28,580 nucleotides of DNA from JBOHWJ01 sp050736615 (GCA_050736615.1 JBOHWL010000055.1:1-28580), one strand, 5' to 3'. Positions 17,041-26,035 are shown, counted from the first letter of the stretch. A program made the numbers and translations. The notes: generated by a model not told the origin, from the sequence alone.

Positions 17041-17865
17041 TCAGTTGAGCCGCGCGACCTGCCGGGTCAAGCGCATCACCGCTTCGCGCGCGGCGTCGGT
17101 CGCCGGATGCTCGGGCGCCTGGGTGATGAAACTTTGATAATCCTCCAGCGCCGCGCTGAAGCATTCGAGTTTTTCATAGAGCGCGGCGCGCTCGACTAAC
17201 TCCTCAATGGAACGCGGGTCGAGCAACAGAATACGATCGAGCGCCGCCAGCAGGCGCGGCCAATCGGCCCCGCCGCTGTAAATATTTTTCAAATTGCGCA
17301 GCATCCGCGTGAGGATGACGCGCGCCCCCACCGCTTTGACCATCGCGGGGTGAAGATCGACCGGCTGACCATAGATTTGCGTCAGACGCGCACGTATTTC
17401 GTCCAGCCCAAGAATCGCGCCGCCGTTAAATGGGTCGATGATCAATTCGCCGCGCTGATCGACCGCCTTAACCAGGAAATGGGTGGGAAAGGAAACGCCG
17501 AAGAGGTTGAGGCCTAGCCGCCGGCCCAGCTCGATGTAGACCAGCGAAAGCGTGATCGGGATACCGAGGCGGCGGTCCAGCACATCGTTGAGAAACGAGT
17601 TGCGCGGGTCGCTGAAGTTTTCGCGATTACCCTCAAACCCTTGGTTGGCGAACATGAACTCGGAGAGCAGTTGCACCCGCTCGACCGTATCCGCGCCCGC
17701 ATGGACGATTGGCTCCGCTTCACGGCTTAGCCGCGTCAGACGTTCCAAATACTTCTCGACGTCGAGATCGGAATATTCCTCTTTGGCTAGCAGTAGCGCG
17801 GTACGCGCCAGGGGAATTGGTTCGCGCGCAACCAACCTCGCTAATTCATTGCGGGCGCTGTTCAT
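17041..17865 (-). CDS. SirB1-family protein (transglutaminase-like fold plus TPR)
   Basis: A 274-residue cytoplasmic protein. The central part has the SirB1 signature: RRLGIPITLSLVYIELGRRL, then GVSFPTHFLVK with the conserved histidine, then a DPFNGG segment. The usual transglutaminase catalytic cysteine position is not occupied by Cys, which is common in this family, so enzyme activity is doubtful. The C-terminal 90 residues form TPR-like helices (RAALYEKLECFSAALEDY). The molecular role of SirB1 homologues is not settled. It lies 41 bases before lutB in the same direction and may head the lut/MOSC transcript. The start at ATG 17865 is preferred over TTG 17871. Confidence 0.85.
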   Translation of the reverse strand: MNSARNELARLVAREPIPLARTALLLAKEEYSDLDVEKYLERLTRLSREAEPIVHAGADTVERVQLLSEFMFANQGFEGNRENFSDPRNSFLNDVLDRRLGIPITLSLVYIELGRRLGLNLFGVSFPTHFLVKAVDQRGELIIDPFNGGAILGLDEIRARLTQIYGQPVDLHPAMVKAVGARVILTRMLRNLKNIYSGGADWPRLLAALDRILLLDPRSIEELVERAALYEKLECFSAALEDYQSFITQAPEHPATDAAREAVMRLTRQVARLN

Positions 17866-17987
17866 CTGCAATTATCACCGCCTGGAACAATCTGTGGCAA
17901 CAAACTCCGGATAAATTCGTCTGCGACGGAAAAATACCCGCGGTTAGCCTGATTACCTTCCAGTCTTCACCATTTGCGGTCGCATTC

Positions 17988-19103
17988 TCAAGCGATGCCC
18001 AAGGCCAAATCAATCTCGCGCACGACGTCGGCGTCGGGCTCACGCGGACGGCTGCGTGCAAGCGCGTCTTTCGCCGCGGCACCGCCCAGACGGCCCAGCG
18101 CCCAGGCCGCGTGCGCGCGCACCAGCGCTTCGGGTTCGCGCGCCACGACCCGCGCCAGTACCGGAGCCGCGGCGGGGTTGCCGCTGTTGCCGAGCGCAAT
18201 CGCGCAATTGCGCAAAAGTCCGCGCCGTTTGGCGCGTTTGATTGCGCTGTGGCGAAAGCGGCGGCGAAACCCCTCTTCATCCAGATCCATCAATTCAACC
18301 AACGATGGCGCTAATTCGTGATTAACCGTGGCCTCCCGCTGCGCGTCGCCATTCCACGGACATACCTCCTGGCAGACGTCGCAGCCAAAAATCCAATTGC
18401 CCATTTGCGGGCGCAATTCATGCGCGATCATGCCGCGATGTTCGATCGTCAGATAGGAAATACATAGCCGCGGCTCAATCTTGTAGCCATGCTCAAGCGC
18501 GCCCGTGGGACACAACTCGAGGCATTGCCGGCAACTGCCGCAGTGCTCGCGATAGGGTTCCGCAGCCTCGTCGAATTCCACGCTGGTGAAGATTTCCGCC
18601 AGAAAGAAATATGAACCACGATAACGGTTGAGCAGATTAGTGTTGCGGCCGAACCAGCCCAAGCCCGCCCGCGCCGCCCATTCGCGCTCGAATACGGCGC
18701 CGGTATCGACGTACATGCGCGTGACCGCCTCCGGCCGCATCGCGGCAAGAGTGTCGGCGACCACGCGGGCGCGCGCCAGCACCGTTTCATGATAATCGGC
18801 ACCAAGCGCGTAAGCGGCGATGCGTCCGCGCAATTCGGACCGCCAATCAAGCTCCGGCGGTCGCGGCGCCGCGTAGGGCCACGCCAGGCTGATTACGCAC
18901 CGGAGACGCGGGTCCAGCATGCGAGGGTCGAAGCGGCGCTCGGGGGCGCGCGCCAGATAAGCCATCTCGCCATGACGGCCCTCCGCCAGCCATTGCTGAT
19001 AGAACGGTATACGTTGGACGAGCTGCTCCAGACGGGTGAATCCCACCAGCACGAACCCGGCGCGCAGCGCGCACGACCGAAGATGCCGCTCCAAGCTGGC
19101 CAT
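17988..19103 (-). CDS. queG: Epoxyqueuosine reductase QueG
   Basis: A 371-residue cobalamin- and Fe-S-dependent enzyme that reduces epoxyqueuosine to queuosine in tRNA (position 34). Visible features are YVDTG with D133 as the probable catalytic acid, WFGRNTNL, and two cluster motifs: C188-x2-C191-x2-C194-x3-C198-P and C241-x2-C244-x3-C248-P. A HEAT-like C-terminus (GNSGNPAAAPVL, AAWALGRLGG) completes it. The ATG at 19103 aligns with the usual N-terminus; an in-frame extension to 19262 reads as low-complexity leader and crosses the promoter region of the divergent erpA gene. No other queuosine gene of certain function lies in the window. Confidence 0.94.
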   Translation of the reverse strand: MASLERHLRSCALRAGFVLVGFTRLEQLVQRIPFYQQWLAEGRHGEMAYLARAPERRFDPRMLDPRLRCVISLAWPYAAPRPPELDWRSELRGRIAAYALGADYHETVLARARVVADTLAAMRPEAVTRMYVDTGAVFEREWAARAGLGWFGRNTNLLNRYRGSYFFLAEIFTSVEFDEAAEPYREHCGSCRQCLELCPTGALEHGYKIEPRLCISYLTIEHRGMIAHELRPQMGNWIFGCDVCQEVCPWNGDAQREATVNHELAPSLVELMDLDEEGFRRRFRHSAIKRAKRRGLLRNCAIALGNSGNPAAAPVLARVVAREPEALVRAHAAWALGRLGGAAAKDALARSRPREPDADVVREIDLALGIA

Positions 19104-19244
19104 CAGGACGTTAATTATAACTGAATCGGGCGGCGGCGGCGCGCCCTTAATCGCGTTTGTGCTCTGGGCCGGACTGAGAGCGATTCCGTCCGCGACGCTG
19201 GCTGGTGTGCGACGCATGAAGATTTGCAAGCTGAAGTGGATGCG

Positions 19245-19274
19245 TTGACTCGGTTTTTGCACTAAACTTATGGT
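19245..19274 (+). promoter_or_regulatory. Putative sigma-70-type promoter for erpA
   Basis: TTGACT at 19245-19250 and TATGGT at 19269-19274, separated by 18 bases, resemble -35 and -10 hexamers (5/6 and 4/6 matches). They sit about 30 bases before the ribosome site of the A-type Fe-S carrier gene, in the 203-base gap that divides it from the divergently read queG. No Fe-S regulator (IscR-type) site was recognised. Read by eye only. Confidence 0.45.
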
Positions 19275-19306
19275 TGTTCAGAGCGAATTTACCCGCGGAG
19301 GCTTCG

Positions 19307-19687
19307 ATGTCAGAGGAACTTCATCAGGAGCATGAAGCAAGTCAGCCAGCCAACGAACCAACCGGCGTGATGCTTACGCCCAAAGCGCTCGACGCCGTGA
19401 AGAAACTGCAGCGCAAGGAAGGCTTGGGCGCCGACCAGGCGCTGCGCATCGCGGTCGTCGGTGGCGGATGTTCGGGCTTTCAATACTCCTTGAATTTTGA
19501 CGCTCAGAAAGATGGCGATGTGGTCACGGAATTCGACGGTGTGCGCGTCGTCGTCGACGACGTTTCGTTACCCTATATCGCGGGCACCACTTTGGATTAC
19601 GTCGAAGGTCTGCACAATGCCGGCTTTCGCTTTGACAATCCGCGCGCCAGCCGCACCTGCGGATGCGGTTCGTCGTTCAGCGCCTGA
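19307..19687 (+). CDS. erpA: A-type iron-sulfur carrier (ErpA/IscA family)
   Basis: A 126-residue HesB/IscA-fold protein that carries Fe-S clusters to client proteins. All three ligand cysteines are present: C55 (GGGCSGFQY) and C118/C120 (TCGCGSSF). The core begins at TGVMLTPKA and is preceded by an acidic, Glu/His-rich tail of about 20 residues not needed for the fold. The start is ATG 19307, because GCGGAGG ends six bases before it; an upstream TTG is not needed. The choice among ErpA, IscA and SufA is by general resemblance and not certain. It is useful to a region holding LutA, LutB, QueG, AddB and a ferredoxin, all Fe-S proteins. Confidence 0.92.
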   Translation: MSEELHQEHEASQPANEPTGVMLTPKALDAVKKLQRKEGLGADQALRIAVVGGGCSGFQYSLNFDAQKDGDVVTEFDGVRVVVDDVSLPYIAGTTLDYVEGLHNAGFRFDNPRASRTCGCGSSFSA

Positions 19688-19729
19688 GTCATCGAAGTAC
19701 CAGAATTGCGCACCGGGCGGAGGGTTGCA

Positions 19730-20527
19730 ATGCGGCCGCTTCCGCCGATGAATGCGCCGTCAGACCGGGCGGAGAGTAGCGTGCGGGACCTCGCGGGCAA
19801 GGGCATCATCATTACGGGCGCGACTCGCGGCATCGGGCGCGCAATCGCGCTGGAAACCGCGCGCCGCGGTGCCAACGTCGCGTTCAATTTCGTCAAAAGC
19901 GAAGCGGCCGCCGAGCAGCTCAAGACGGAAATCGCGGGCCTCGGGGTCAAGGCCGCCGCGTTCAAGGTCGATGTCGGCGATTTGAAGACGGTGCGTGAAA
20001 TGGTCAACGCGGTCAAAGGCGCTTTCGGCCATATCGATGGTTTGGTCAACAACGCCGGCCTGATTCGCGACAAATTGCTGGTGATGATGAGCGCGGACGA
20101 TTGGTCGGAAGTTATCCGCACGAATTTGACCGGGGCCTTTAATTTCGCCCGCGCGACGGCTTTCATGATGATGAAGGCCAAGCGTGGTTCGATCCTGAAC
20201 ATCACCTCGATAAGCGGCTTGGTGGGGATGCCGGGGCAGGTGAATTACTCCGCCGCGAAGGCGGGAATAATCGGCATGACCAAGGCCATGGCCAAGGAGG
20301 TCGGACGCTTGGGCGTGCGCGTAAACGCGCTGGCACTGGGGTTTATCGAAACCGATATGACCGCGAGCATGCCGGCGGACAATCGCGCGGCGGCACTTGC
20401 GCTAATTCCGTTGGGCCGCTTCGGCCTGGTCGAGGACGTGGCCCCGATGGCGGCCTTTCTACTCTCTGACGCGGCGGCGTACATCACCGGCGCGGTAATT
20501 CAGGTGGATGGCGGACTGGCCATGTAA
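19730..20527 (+). CDS. fabG: SDR-family 3-oxoacyl-ACP reductase (FabG-like)
   Basis: A 265-residue short-chain dehydrogenase. TGATRGIG at 29-36 binds NADP(H), NNAG is at 107-110, and the catalytic tetrad is N132, S160, Y173 and K177 (YSAAKAG). It ends in GAVIQVDGGLAM, the normal FabG ending. It would reduce 3-oxoacyl-ACP in fatty-acid synthesis; an acetoacetyl-CoA reductase or another SDR role cannot be ruled out, because no acyl-carrier or fab genes adjoin. The start is ATG 19730, with the strong GGCGGAGGG at 19716-19724 in front; about 20 extra N-terminal residues precede the fold. Confidence 0.85.
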   Translation: MRPLPPMNAPSDRAESSVRDLAGKGIIITGATRGIGRAIALETARRGANVAFNFVKSEAAAEQLKTEIAGLGVKAAAFKVDVGDLKTVREMVNAVKGAFGHIDGLVNNAGLIRDKLLVMMSADDWSEVIRTNLTGAFNFARATAFMMMKAKRGSILNITSISGLVGMPGQVNYSAAKAGIIGMTKAMAKEVGRLGVRVNALALGFIETDMTASMPADNRAAALALIPLGRFGLVEDVAPMAAFLLSDAAAYITGAVIQVDGGLAM

Positions 20528-20612
20528 TGACACAGCGCGCTCGCGCTGTTTATCGCGGTCAATTCAACTGGCGAAATTTGCCTGAAAGTCGTGAATTTCG
20601 CCTTAAGCTTCG

Positions 20613-21143
20613 TTGGTCGAGATCAGAGCAGTGGCTGATACGGGATCAATATTCTACGAAACCGAGGCGCCGCAGGCGTCGCGCGAGTTGGCCGAACTGC
20701 GCGGCTCGCCCGATTACGTCGCACCCTTCGAAGTCGTACGCCGCCGCGTGATCGACGATTATTTCGAGGGCCGCATGACGATCGATGCCACCGTGGTCAT
20801 TCGCGTCGGCAATATCGAGGAGACCGAGGCGGCGCGCGGCGTCGGTGTGGTCCATGCGCTTGATATCGCCTTGCGCAAAGCCCTGCTCAAGTATTTCTCC
20901 TATCTTGAGGCGGTGCGCGTCACCGAGACCTACACTCACGCGACCGGTGAATCGACCGACGCGGAAGTTATGTCGGTCAAGAAATTCTCCGATGGCCAGT
21001 TGGCCTGGACGACCCTGGCCAAGTCCGCCAATACCGTGGAGGCGGGATGGAAATCGCTGGTGGATGGCTACGAGTGGCGCATCAATCAGGAGACCAACAA
21101 GCAGCGGCGCATGAGCGGTAATCCCCGCTTATCACGGCGCTGA
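20613..21143 (+). CDS. Stand-alone LeuA-type regulatory (dimerisation) domain protein
   Basis: A 176-residue protein that resembles only the C-terminal allosteric domain of 2-isopropylmalate/citramalate synthases. The GVGVVHALDIALRKALLKYF segment matches the GNGPVNALDxALRKAL stretch of that domain, and ANTVEAGWKSLVDGYEWRI matches its ENIIEASWxALVDSxEYKL end. There is no catalytic TIM barrel in the frame or upstream, where FabG ends 86 bases earlier. It may bind leucine or isoleucine, or pair with a synthase encoded elsewhere. The start could be TTG 20613 or GTG 20631, and neither has a strong ribosome site. The frame is intact, so decay is unlikely. Confidence 0.75.
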   Translation: MVEIRAVADTGSIFYETEAPQASRELAELRGSPDYVAPFEVVRRRVIDDYFEGRMTIDATVVIRVGNIEETEAARGVGVVHALDIALRKALLKYFSYLEAVRVTETYTHATGESTDAEVMSVKKFSDGQLAWTTLAKSANTVEAGWKSLVDGYEWRINQETNKQRRMSGNPRLSRR

Positions 21144-21168
21144 CCAAGCCGCCACCAACTCCACCATC

Positions 21169-21585
21169 ATGGCTCCGAACGAGGCGACTTTGGCGGATAA
21201 GGCGAGCCCCGGACGGGTTGCCGTGCTCTACGACGGTGCCTGCTCGATGTGTCGCAAAAGCGCCGAAAAGCTGCGGCGCTTCGACAATTCCGGCGTGCTC
21301 GACTTGCTCGATATCCATGACGAGGCTTCGCGCGCGCAATTCCCCGGTCTGCGCATGGACGCTCTGATGAAGGAATTGTACGTGGTGGACGACCATGGTG
21401 ACGTCTGGCGCGGAGCGTGGGCGGTCAATGAAATCATCCGCCGCCAACATGGCCCGCGCAGTTATCTCGCCTATTTATGGTATCTGCCGGGCTTCGCATG
21501 GCTGGCCGATCATCAATACCAACGGATTGCCAGCTCCCGTTATGAATGGCATTGCGCACCGACCGGGAAGTCGCACCTTCATTAA
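21169..21585 (+). CDS. DCC-family thiol-disulfide oxidoreductase-like protein (DUF393)
   Basis: A 138-residue soluble protein with the DxxCxxC hallmark of the DCC family: D22-G-A-C25-S-M-C28 after a beta strand (VAVLYDG). The middle has the usual LDIHDEA...LRMDALMKELYVVDDHGDVWRG pattern, followed by a hydrophobic WYLPGFAWLAD stretch. It is predicted to be thioredoxin-like; redox partners are unknown. ATG 21169 is 25 bases after the preceding gene, so co-transcription from fabG onwards is possible. A clear ribosome site is not seen. Confidence 0.85.
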   Translation: MAPNEATLADKASPGRVAVLYDGACSMCRKSAEKLRRFDNSGVLDLLDIHDEASRAQFPGLRMDALMKELYVVDDHGDVWRGAWAVNEIIRRQHGPRSYLAYLWYLPGFAWLADHQYQRIASSRYEWHCAPTGKSHLH

Positions 21586-21665
21586 TTCCCGCGACGGAGG
21601 CGATACGATCTTAACCAAGGATTTGGCTATCGATGCGAAGCGGTTTTGCGTAAAGTAACCGAAAG

Positions 21666-22148
21666 ATGCCAGCCAAAGGAATCAAGGAAACCGAGAAAGT
21701 CGCAGTCGGCGCAATTCGCACCGCGATTCAGACTTGGCTCGCGCCTCAGTTGACGACCATCAGCGAGCGACTAACCCACGTCGAAGCCCGTCTCGACGGC
21801 ATCGACCACCGCCTTGACGGCATTGACCACCGCCTTGACGGCATCGACAAGCGTATAGACGGGCTCGAAAGCCGAATAGAGGTGCGCTTCGAGGCCGTTG
21901 ACAAACGCTTCGAGGCGATTGACAAGCGTTTCGACGCCGTTGATAAGCGCATTGACGCCGTGCATGACGCCGTGCATAAGCGCATGACCGGGCTCGAACA
22001 GCAGATGAGCGAATTTTTTCGTTCCACGCGCAGTGAGTTCGAGGGTCGCATCGACGCGGTACGTTCGGATATCCGCCGCCTGGATAATGTTGCCGAGTTG
22101 AGGGAACGGCTGGCTTCACTCGAAGCGAAACTCGGGCAGCACAATTGA
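21666..22148 (+). CDS. Heptad-repeat coiled-coil protein
   Basis: A 160-residue protein in which residues about 33-110 are a run of seven-residue repeats (LDGIDHR, LDGIDKR, FEAVDKR, FEAIDKR, FDAVDKR), with hydrophobic residues at regular a/d spacing and charged residues outside, a clear parallel coiled coil. A further helical segment (LRERLASLEAKL) closes it. There is no membrane helix, signal or enzyme motif. Similar tandem-heptad small proteins are often unnamed; function unknown. The repeats are also visible in DNA (listed separately). ATG 21666 is the first reasonable start. Codon use matches its neighbours. Confidence 0.75.
   Translation: MPAKGIKETEKVAVGAIRTAIQTWLAPQLTTISERLTHVEARLDGIDHRLDGIDHRLDGIDKRIDGLESRIEVRFEAVDKRFEAIDKRFDAVDKRIDAVHDAVHKRMTGLEQQMSEFFRSTRSEFEGRIDAVRSDIRRLDNVAELRERLASLEAKLGQHN
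21795..21968 (+). repeat. 21-bp tandem repeats encoding heptads
   Basis: Units start at 21795, 21816 and 21837 (GACGGCATCGACCACCGCCTT, with one change between the first two), and a second, more diverged set of four starts at 21885, 21906, 21927 and 21948. The unit length equals seven codons, so copy-number changes keep the frame. This suggests growth by slippage or unequal recombination inside the coiled-coil gene. It has no spacers and is not a CRISPR array. Confidence 0.85.
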
Positions 22149-22187
22149 TCCGGTAAGAATCCGCTCCCTCGAGCCGGTCTCGCCGGC

Positions 22188-22200
22188 CGGTTCAGAACCG
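22188..22200. promoter_or_regulatory. Palindrome upstream of dppD
   Basis: CGGTTC-A-GAACCG is a perfect inverted repeat in the 100-base gap between the coiled-coil gene and the ABC ATPase genes. A partly overlapping stem (GAGCCGG at 22171-22177 with CCGGTTC at 22187-22193, one G-T pair) could compete with it. No T-run follows, so a repressor operator or an RNA switch is as likely as a terminator. I cannot name a binding protein. Confidence 0.35.
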
Positions 22201-22248
22201 TCCTCCGAGACCACCTTTCGGCACGCGCCGCCGTGATGATAAGTTCAG

Positions 22249-23217
<969 letters not shown>

Positions 23218-23218
23218 C

Positions 23219-24253
<1,035 letters not shown>

Positions 24254-24280
24254 ACGCAGCCCCGTTCCGGCGAGGGCGTT

Positions 24281-24727
24281 ATGCGCCTGACAGATTCGGG
24301 CCCATCAATCGGCTCTGACCTCGGGATGCCGGGCGAACCGTCCGCGCCAGTCGCCGGCATTCCACGCGTACCCGGCCAAGCCTGGGTTGAAGAGCGCACG
24401 CGGGTGGCCGTCGGCCGTAACATTAACGTTTCCGGCAAGCTGATTTTCCAAGAACCGGTTCGCATCGAGGGACATTTCCGGGGTGAAGTGAGCTCAAGCG
24501 AACTGGTCGTGTTATCGGAGACGGCGACTTTGGAGGGCCGGGTGCGCACGCCGCGCGTGCTGGTGCTCGGTGTCCTCAATGGCGACGTGATAGGCGCCAA
24601 AACGGTCGTGCTGGGCCCTTATGCACGCGTCACTGGTAATCTGGAGACGGAAAATCTGACGGTCTGTGAAGGCGCCTTTCTTCAAGGCGACATCCGCGTC
24701 ACCCCGGCTGTACGGTTTAAACCTTAA
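24281..24727 (+). CDS. Bactofilin (polymer-forming cytoskeletal protein)
   Basis: A 148-residue bactofilin. After a Pro/Ser/Gly-rich flexible tail (about 35 residues) comes the beta-helix core: VGRNINVSGKLIFQEPVRIEG, then IEGHFRGEV, LVVLSETATLEGRV, GDVIGAKTVVLGPYARVTGN and GAFLQGDIR. This is the regular GxL/GxV pattern of DUF583 domains. It should self-assemble into filaments at the membrane and organise cell shape, envelope or appendage proteins. No peptidoglycan hydrolase (M23) is adjacent, unlike in many bactofilin loci. The gene ends 64 bases before the convergent rplS end. Confidence 0.88.
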   Translation: MRLTDSGPSIGSDLGMPGEPSAPVAGIPRVPGQAWVEERTRVAVGRNINVSGKLIFQEPVRIEGHFRGEVSSSELVVLSETATLEGRVRTPRVLVLGVLNGDVIGAKTVVLGPYARVTGNLETENLTVCEGAFLQGDIRVTPAVRFKP

Positions 24728-24728
24728 G

Positions 24729-24751
24729 CAGCCGCCGATGGCTTGCGGCTG
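24729..24751. terminator. Possible bidirectional stem-loop between bactofilin and rplS
   Basis: CAGCCGC at 24729-24735 pairs with GCGGCTG at 24745-24751 around a 9-base loop, in the short space between two convergent genes. Such a position suits a shared terminator. Neither strand shows a proper run of U after the stem, so termination could be weak or Rho-dependent. Confidence 0.35.
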
Positions 24752-24791
24752 ACGCTGCGCAACACCTCGGGACTGACGAATTTTACGCACA

Positions 24792-25136
24792 TCAGCCGAT
24801 GGTCTGGACACGCGCCGCTTTGCCCGAACGCTCGCGCAGATAATACAGGCGTGCCCGCCGCACGCGGCCGTGGCTCAGCACCTGAATACGGTCGATACGA
24901 GGTGAATGGAGCGGGAAAATGCGTTCAACCCCGATGCCGTAGGAAATTTTGCGCACGGTGAAGGTCGCGCGGCTGCCGCCGCGGTTCATCCTGATGACAA
25001 TACCTTCGAAGGACTGAATGCGCTCTTTTTCGCCCTCCACCACCTTGACCTGAAGCCGTACCGTATCGCCTACGCGGAATTCGGGTAAATCCTTACGCAA
25101 GGCCCGATCCTCGAGCTTCTGAATGACGCTGTTCAT
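24792..25136 (-). CDS. rplS: 50S ribosomal protein L19
   Basis: A 114-residue L19, at the 30S-50S interface. The sequence matches the family through its whole length: KDLPEFRVGDTVRLQVKVVEG, FEGIVIRMNRGG, FTVRKISYGIGVERIFPLHS and RRARLYYLRERSGKAARV. The start is ATG 25136 (MNSVIQKLE), with GAGGG upstream; an in-frame extension of 16 residues lacks family support. It closes the ffh-rpsP-khpA-rimM-trmD operon, separated from trmD by three other genes and about 160 bases of leader. Confidence 0.97.
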   Translation of the reverse strand: MNSVIQKLEDRALRKDLPEFRVGDTVRLQVKVVEGEKERIQSFEGIVIRMNRGGSRATFTVRKISYGIGVERIFPLHSPRIDRIQVLSHGRVRRARLYYLRERSGKAARVQTIG

Positions 25137-25217
25137 GGGAAGCAACCCTCGAAGTAGAGCGCAAAATGATAGCCGAACGGACACTTTGACTCAAGCGCCA
25201 TTTTGGACCCGATTGGG

Positions 25218-25251
25218 TTATTGCGGCGGCTCAGTGATTTGGCCGCAATAA
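25218..25251 (-). promoter_or_regulatory. Perfect inverted repeat in the rplS leader
   Basis: TTATTGCGGC at 25218-25227 and GCCGCAATAA at 25242-25251 are exact reverse complements around a 14-base loop. The structure lies about 82 bases before the rplS start and about 48 bases after the end of the zinc-ribbon gene on the same strand. No U-run follows, so it does not look like a standard terminator. A ribosomal-protein leader structure, a processing site or an operator are possible. Confidence 0.5.
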
Positions 25252-25298
25252 GGCAGACCTGAAGCCAGGCGAACGTGCCCTTTGATCGACGCAAAGCG

Positions 25299-25670
25299 CT
25301 ATTCGAGACTGGGATAGATGACGCGCTCGGATCGCAGCGGCAGCCCGCAGTTGCCGCATTTTCGTTCAAACGGATTCCATCGCGAGGTGGCGCGGAGATG
25401 GCTCGCGCAGCGGGGACATCGCGCGGACCCGGCACGCCATACCGAGATCAACAGTCCGGCGGTCCATAGCGCCGCGAAGACCGCGATCGGAAGCGCACCT
25501 CCAAAGACGAATCCGACCAGTAGTAGCAATGGCAGCCAGGTCAGGAGCCAAAACCAGGCCCATGCCCGCAGTCGCGTGATGCGCCGCAGCCCCTCCCGTT
25601 CTTCCATCAGCATTTTGAACTTACCAACCCAAACCCTCCAGTGAGGCAGCTCGCGCACTGGCTTGCTCAC
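25299..25670 (-). CDS. Small membrane protein with C-terminal zinc ribbon
   Basis: A 123-residue protein, not assigned to a named family. After about 40 polar residues there are two adjacent membrane helices (WFWLLTWLPLLLLVGFVFGG and IAVFAALWTAGLLISVW). Then follows a cytosolic or exposed domain with CPRC and CGNC motifs 22 residues apart (CPRCASHL...FERKCGNCG), a likely zinc ribbon. The start is GTG 25670, with GGAG upstream, 17 bases after the neighbouring membrane protein gene. It lies between ribosomal and tRNA methyltransferase genes, read in the same direction, but a role in translation is unproven. Confidence 0.7.
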   Translation of the reverse strand: MSKPVRELPHWRVWVGKFKMLMEEREGLRRITRLRAWAWFWLLTWLPLLLLVGFVFGGALPIAVFAALWTAGLLISVWRAGSARCPRCASHLRATSRWNPFERKCGNCGLPLRSERVIYPSLE

Positions 25671-25687
25671 TCCGCTCCGCGACTCCG

Positions 25688-26011
25688 CTAGCGTCGGCGA
25701 ACCTCGGGCTTTTCGCGTTTGGAAGCAGTCTCCCTGCCGTCCGCGTCAGATTCAAAGCGTAACGCGAGGGTGAGCCGATAATGGTTGAGAATCCCCGCCG
25801 TGAGCAGCGCCACGCCGATTAAGGAAGCGATCACGCCCAGCGGTCCGCCCACGGTTGAAGCGGTTCCGGCCGTCGCGATGACCAAATCGGTGCCGAGCGT
25901 CAACAGGATCGCACCGAAAAAGATCATTATGTCGGCCAGCCATCTCATCGCAAGCGCAACCCGGAGGCGGTTGAAAAGCTCCACGCTCCAACCGCCGATT
26001 ATCTCATCCAT
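25688..26011 (-). CDS. Small two-helix membrane protein of unknown function
   Basis: A 107-residue protein, not recognised. The first helix (ADIMIFFGAILLTLGTDLVI) and the second (GVIASLIGVALLTAGIL) are linked by a Gly/Thr-rich turn, followed by a charged C-terminal tail rich in Arg, Lys and Glu that probably stays in the cytoplasm. There are no cysteines or catalytic motifs. ATG 26011 follows the methyltransferase gene by 24 bases, so it is probably co-transcribed with it and the zinc-ribbon gene. It may be a small partner of the adjacent membrane protein, but that is only suggested by position. Confidence 0.6.
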   Translation of the reverse strand: MDEIIGGWSVELFNRLRVALAMRWLADIMIFFGAILLTLGTDLVIATAGTASTVGGPLGVIASLIGVALLTAGILNHYRLTLALRFESDADGRETASKREKPEVRRR

Positions 26012-26035
26012 TCCCGTCCGCGGATATATGCGCGT

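Noticed and set aside
17000..17164. N-terminal extension of lutB into the SirB1-like gene
   Set aside because: Low-complexity Arg-rich sequence, overlaps a real gene; family length is met from ATG 16999.
19104..19262. N-terminal extension of queG
   Set aside because: Covers the divergent promoter region and adds residues not seen in QueG.
20613..21143. Remnant of a truncated citramalate synthase
   Set aside because: The frame is intact, has its own start and the upstream neighbour is a complete unrelated gene, so a stand-alone domain is more likely than decay.
21795..21968. CRISPR-like repeat
   Set aside because: Units are adjacent without spacers and encode heptads in frame.
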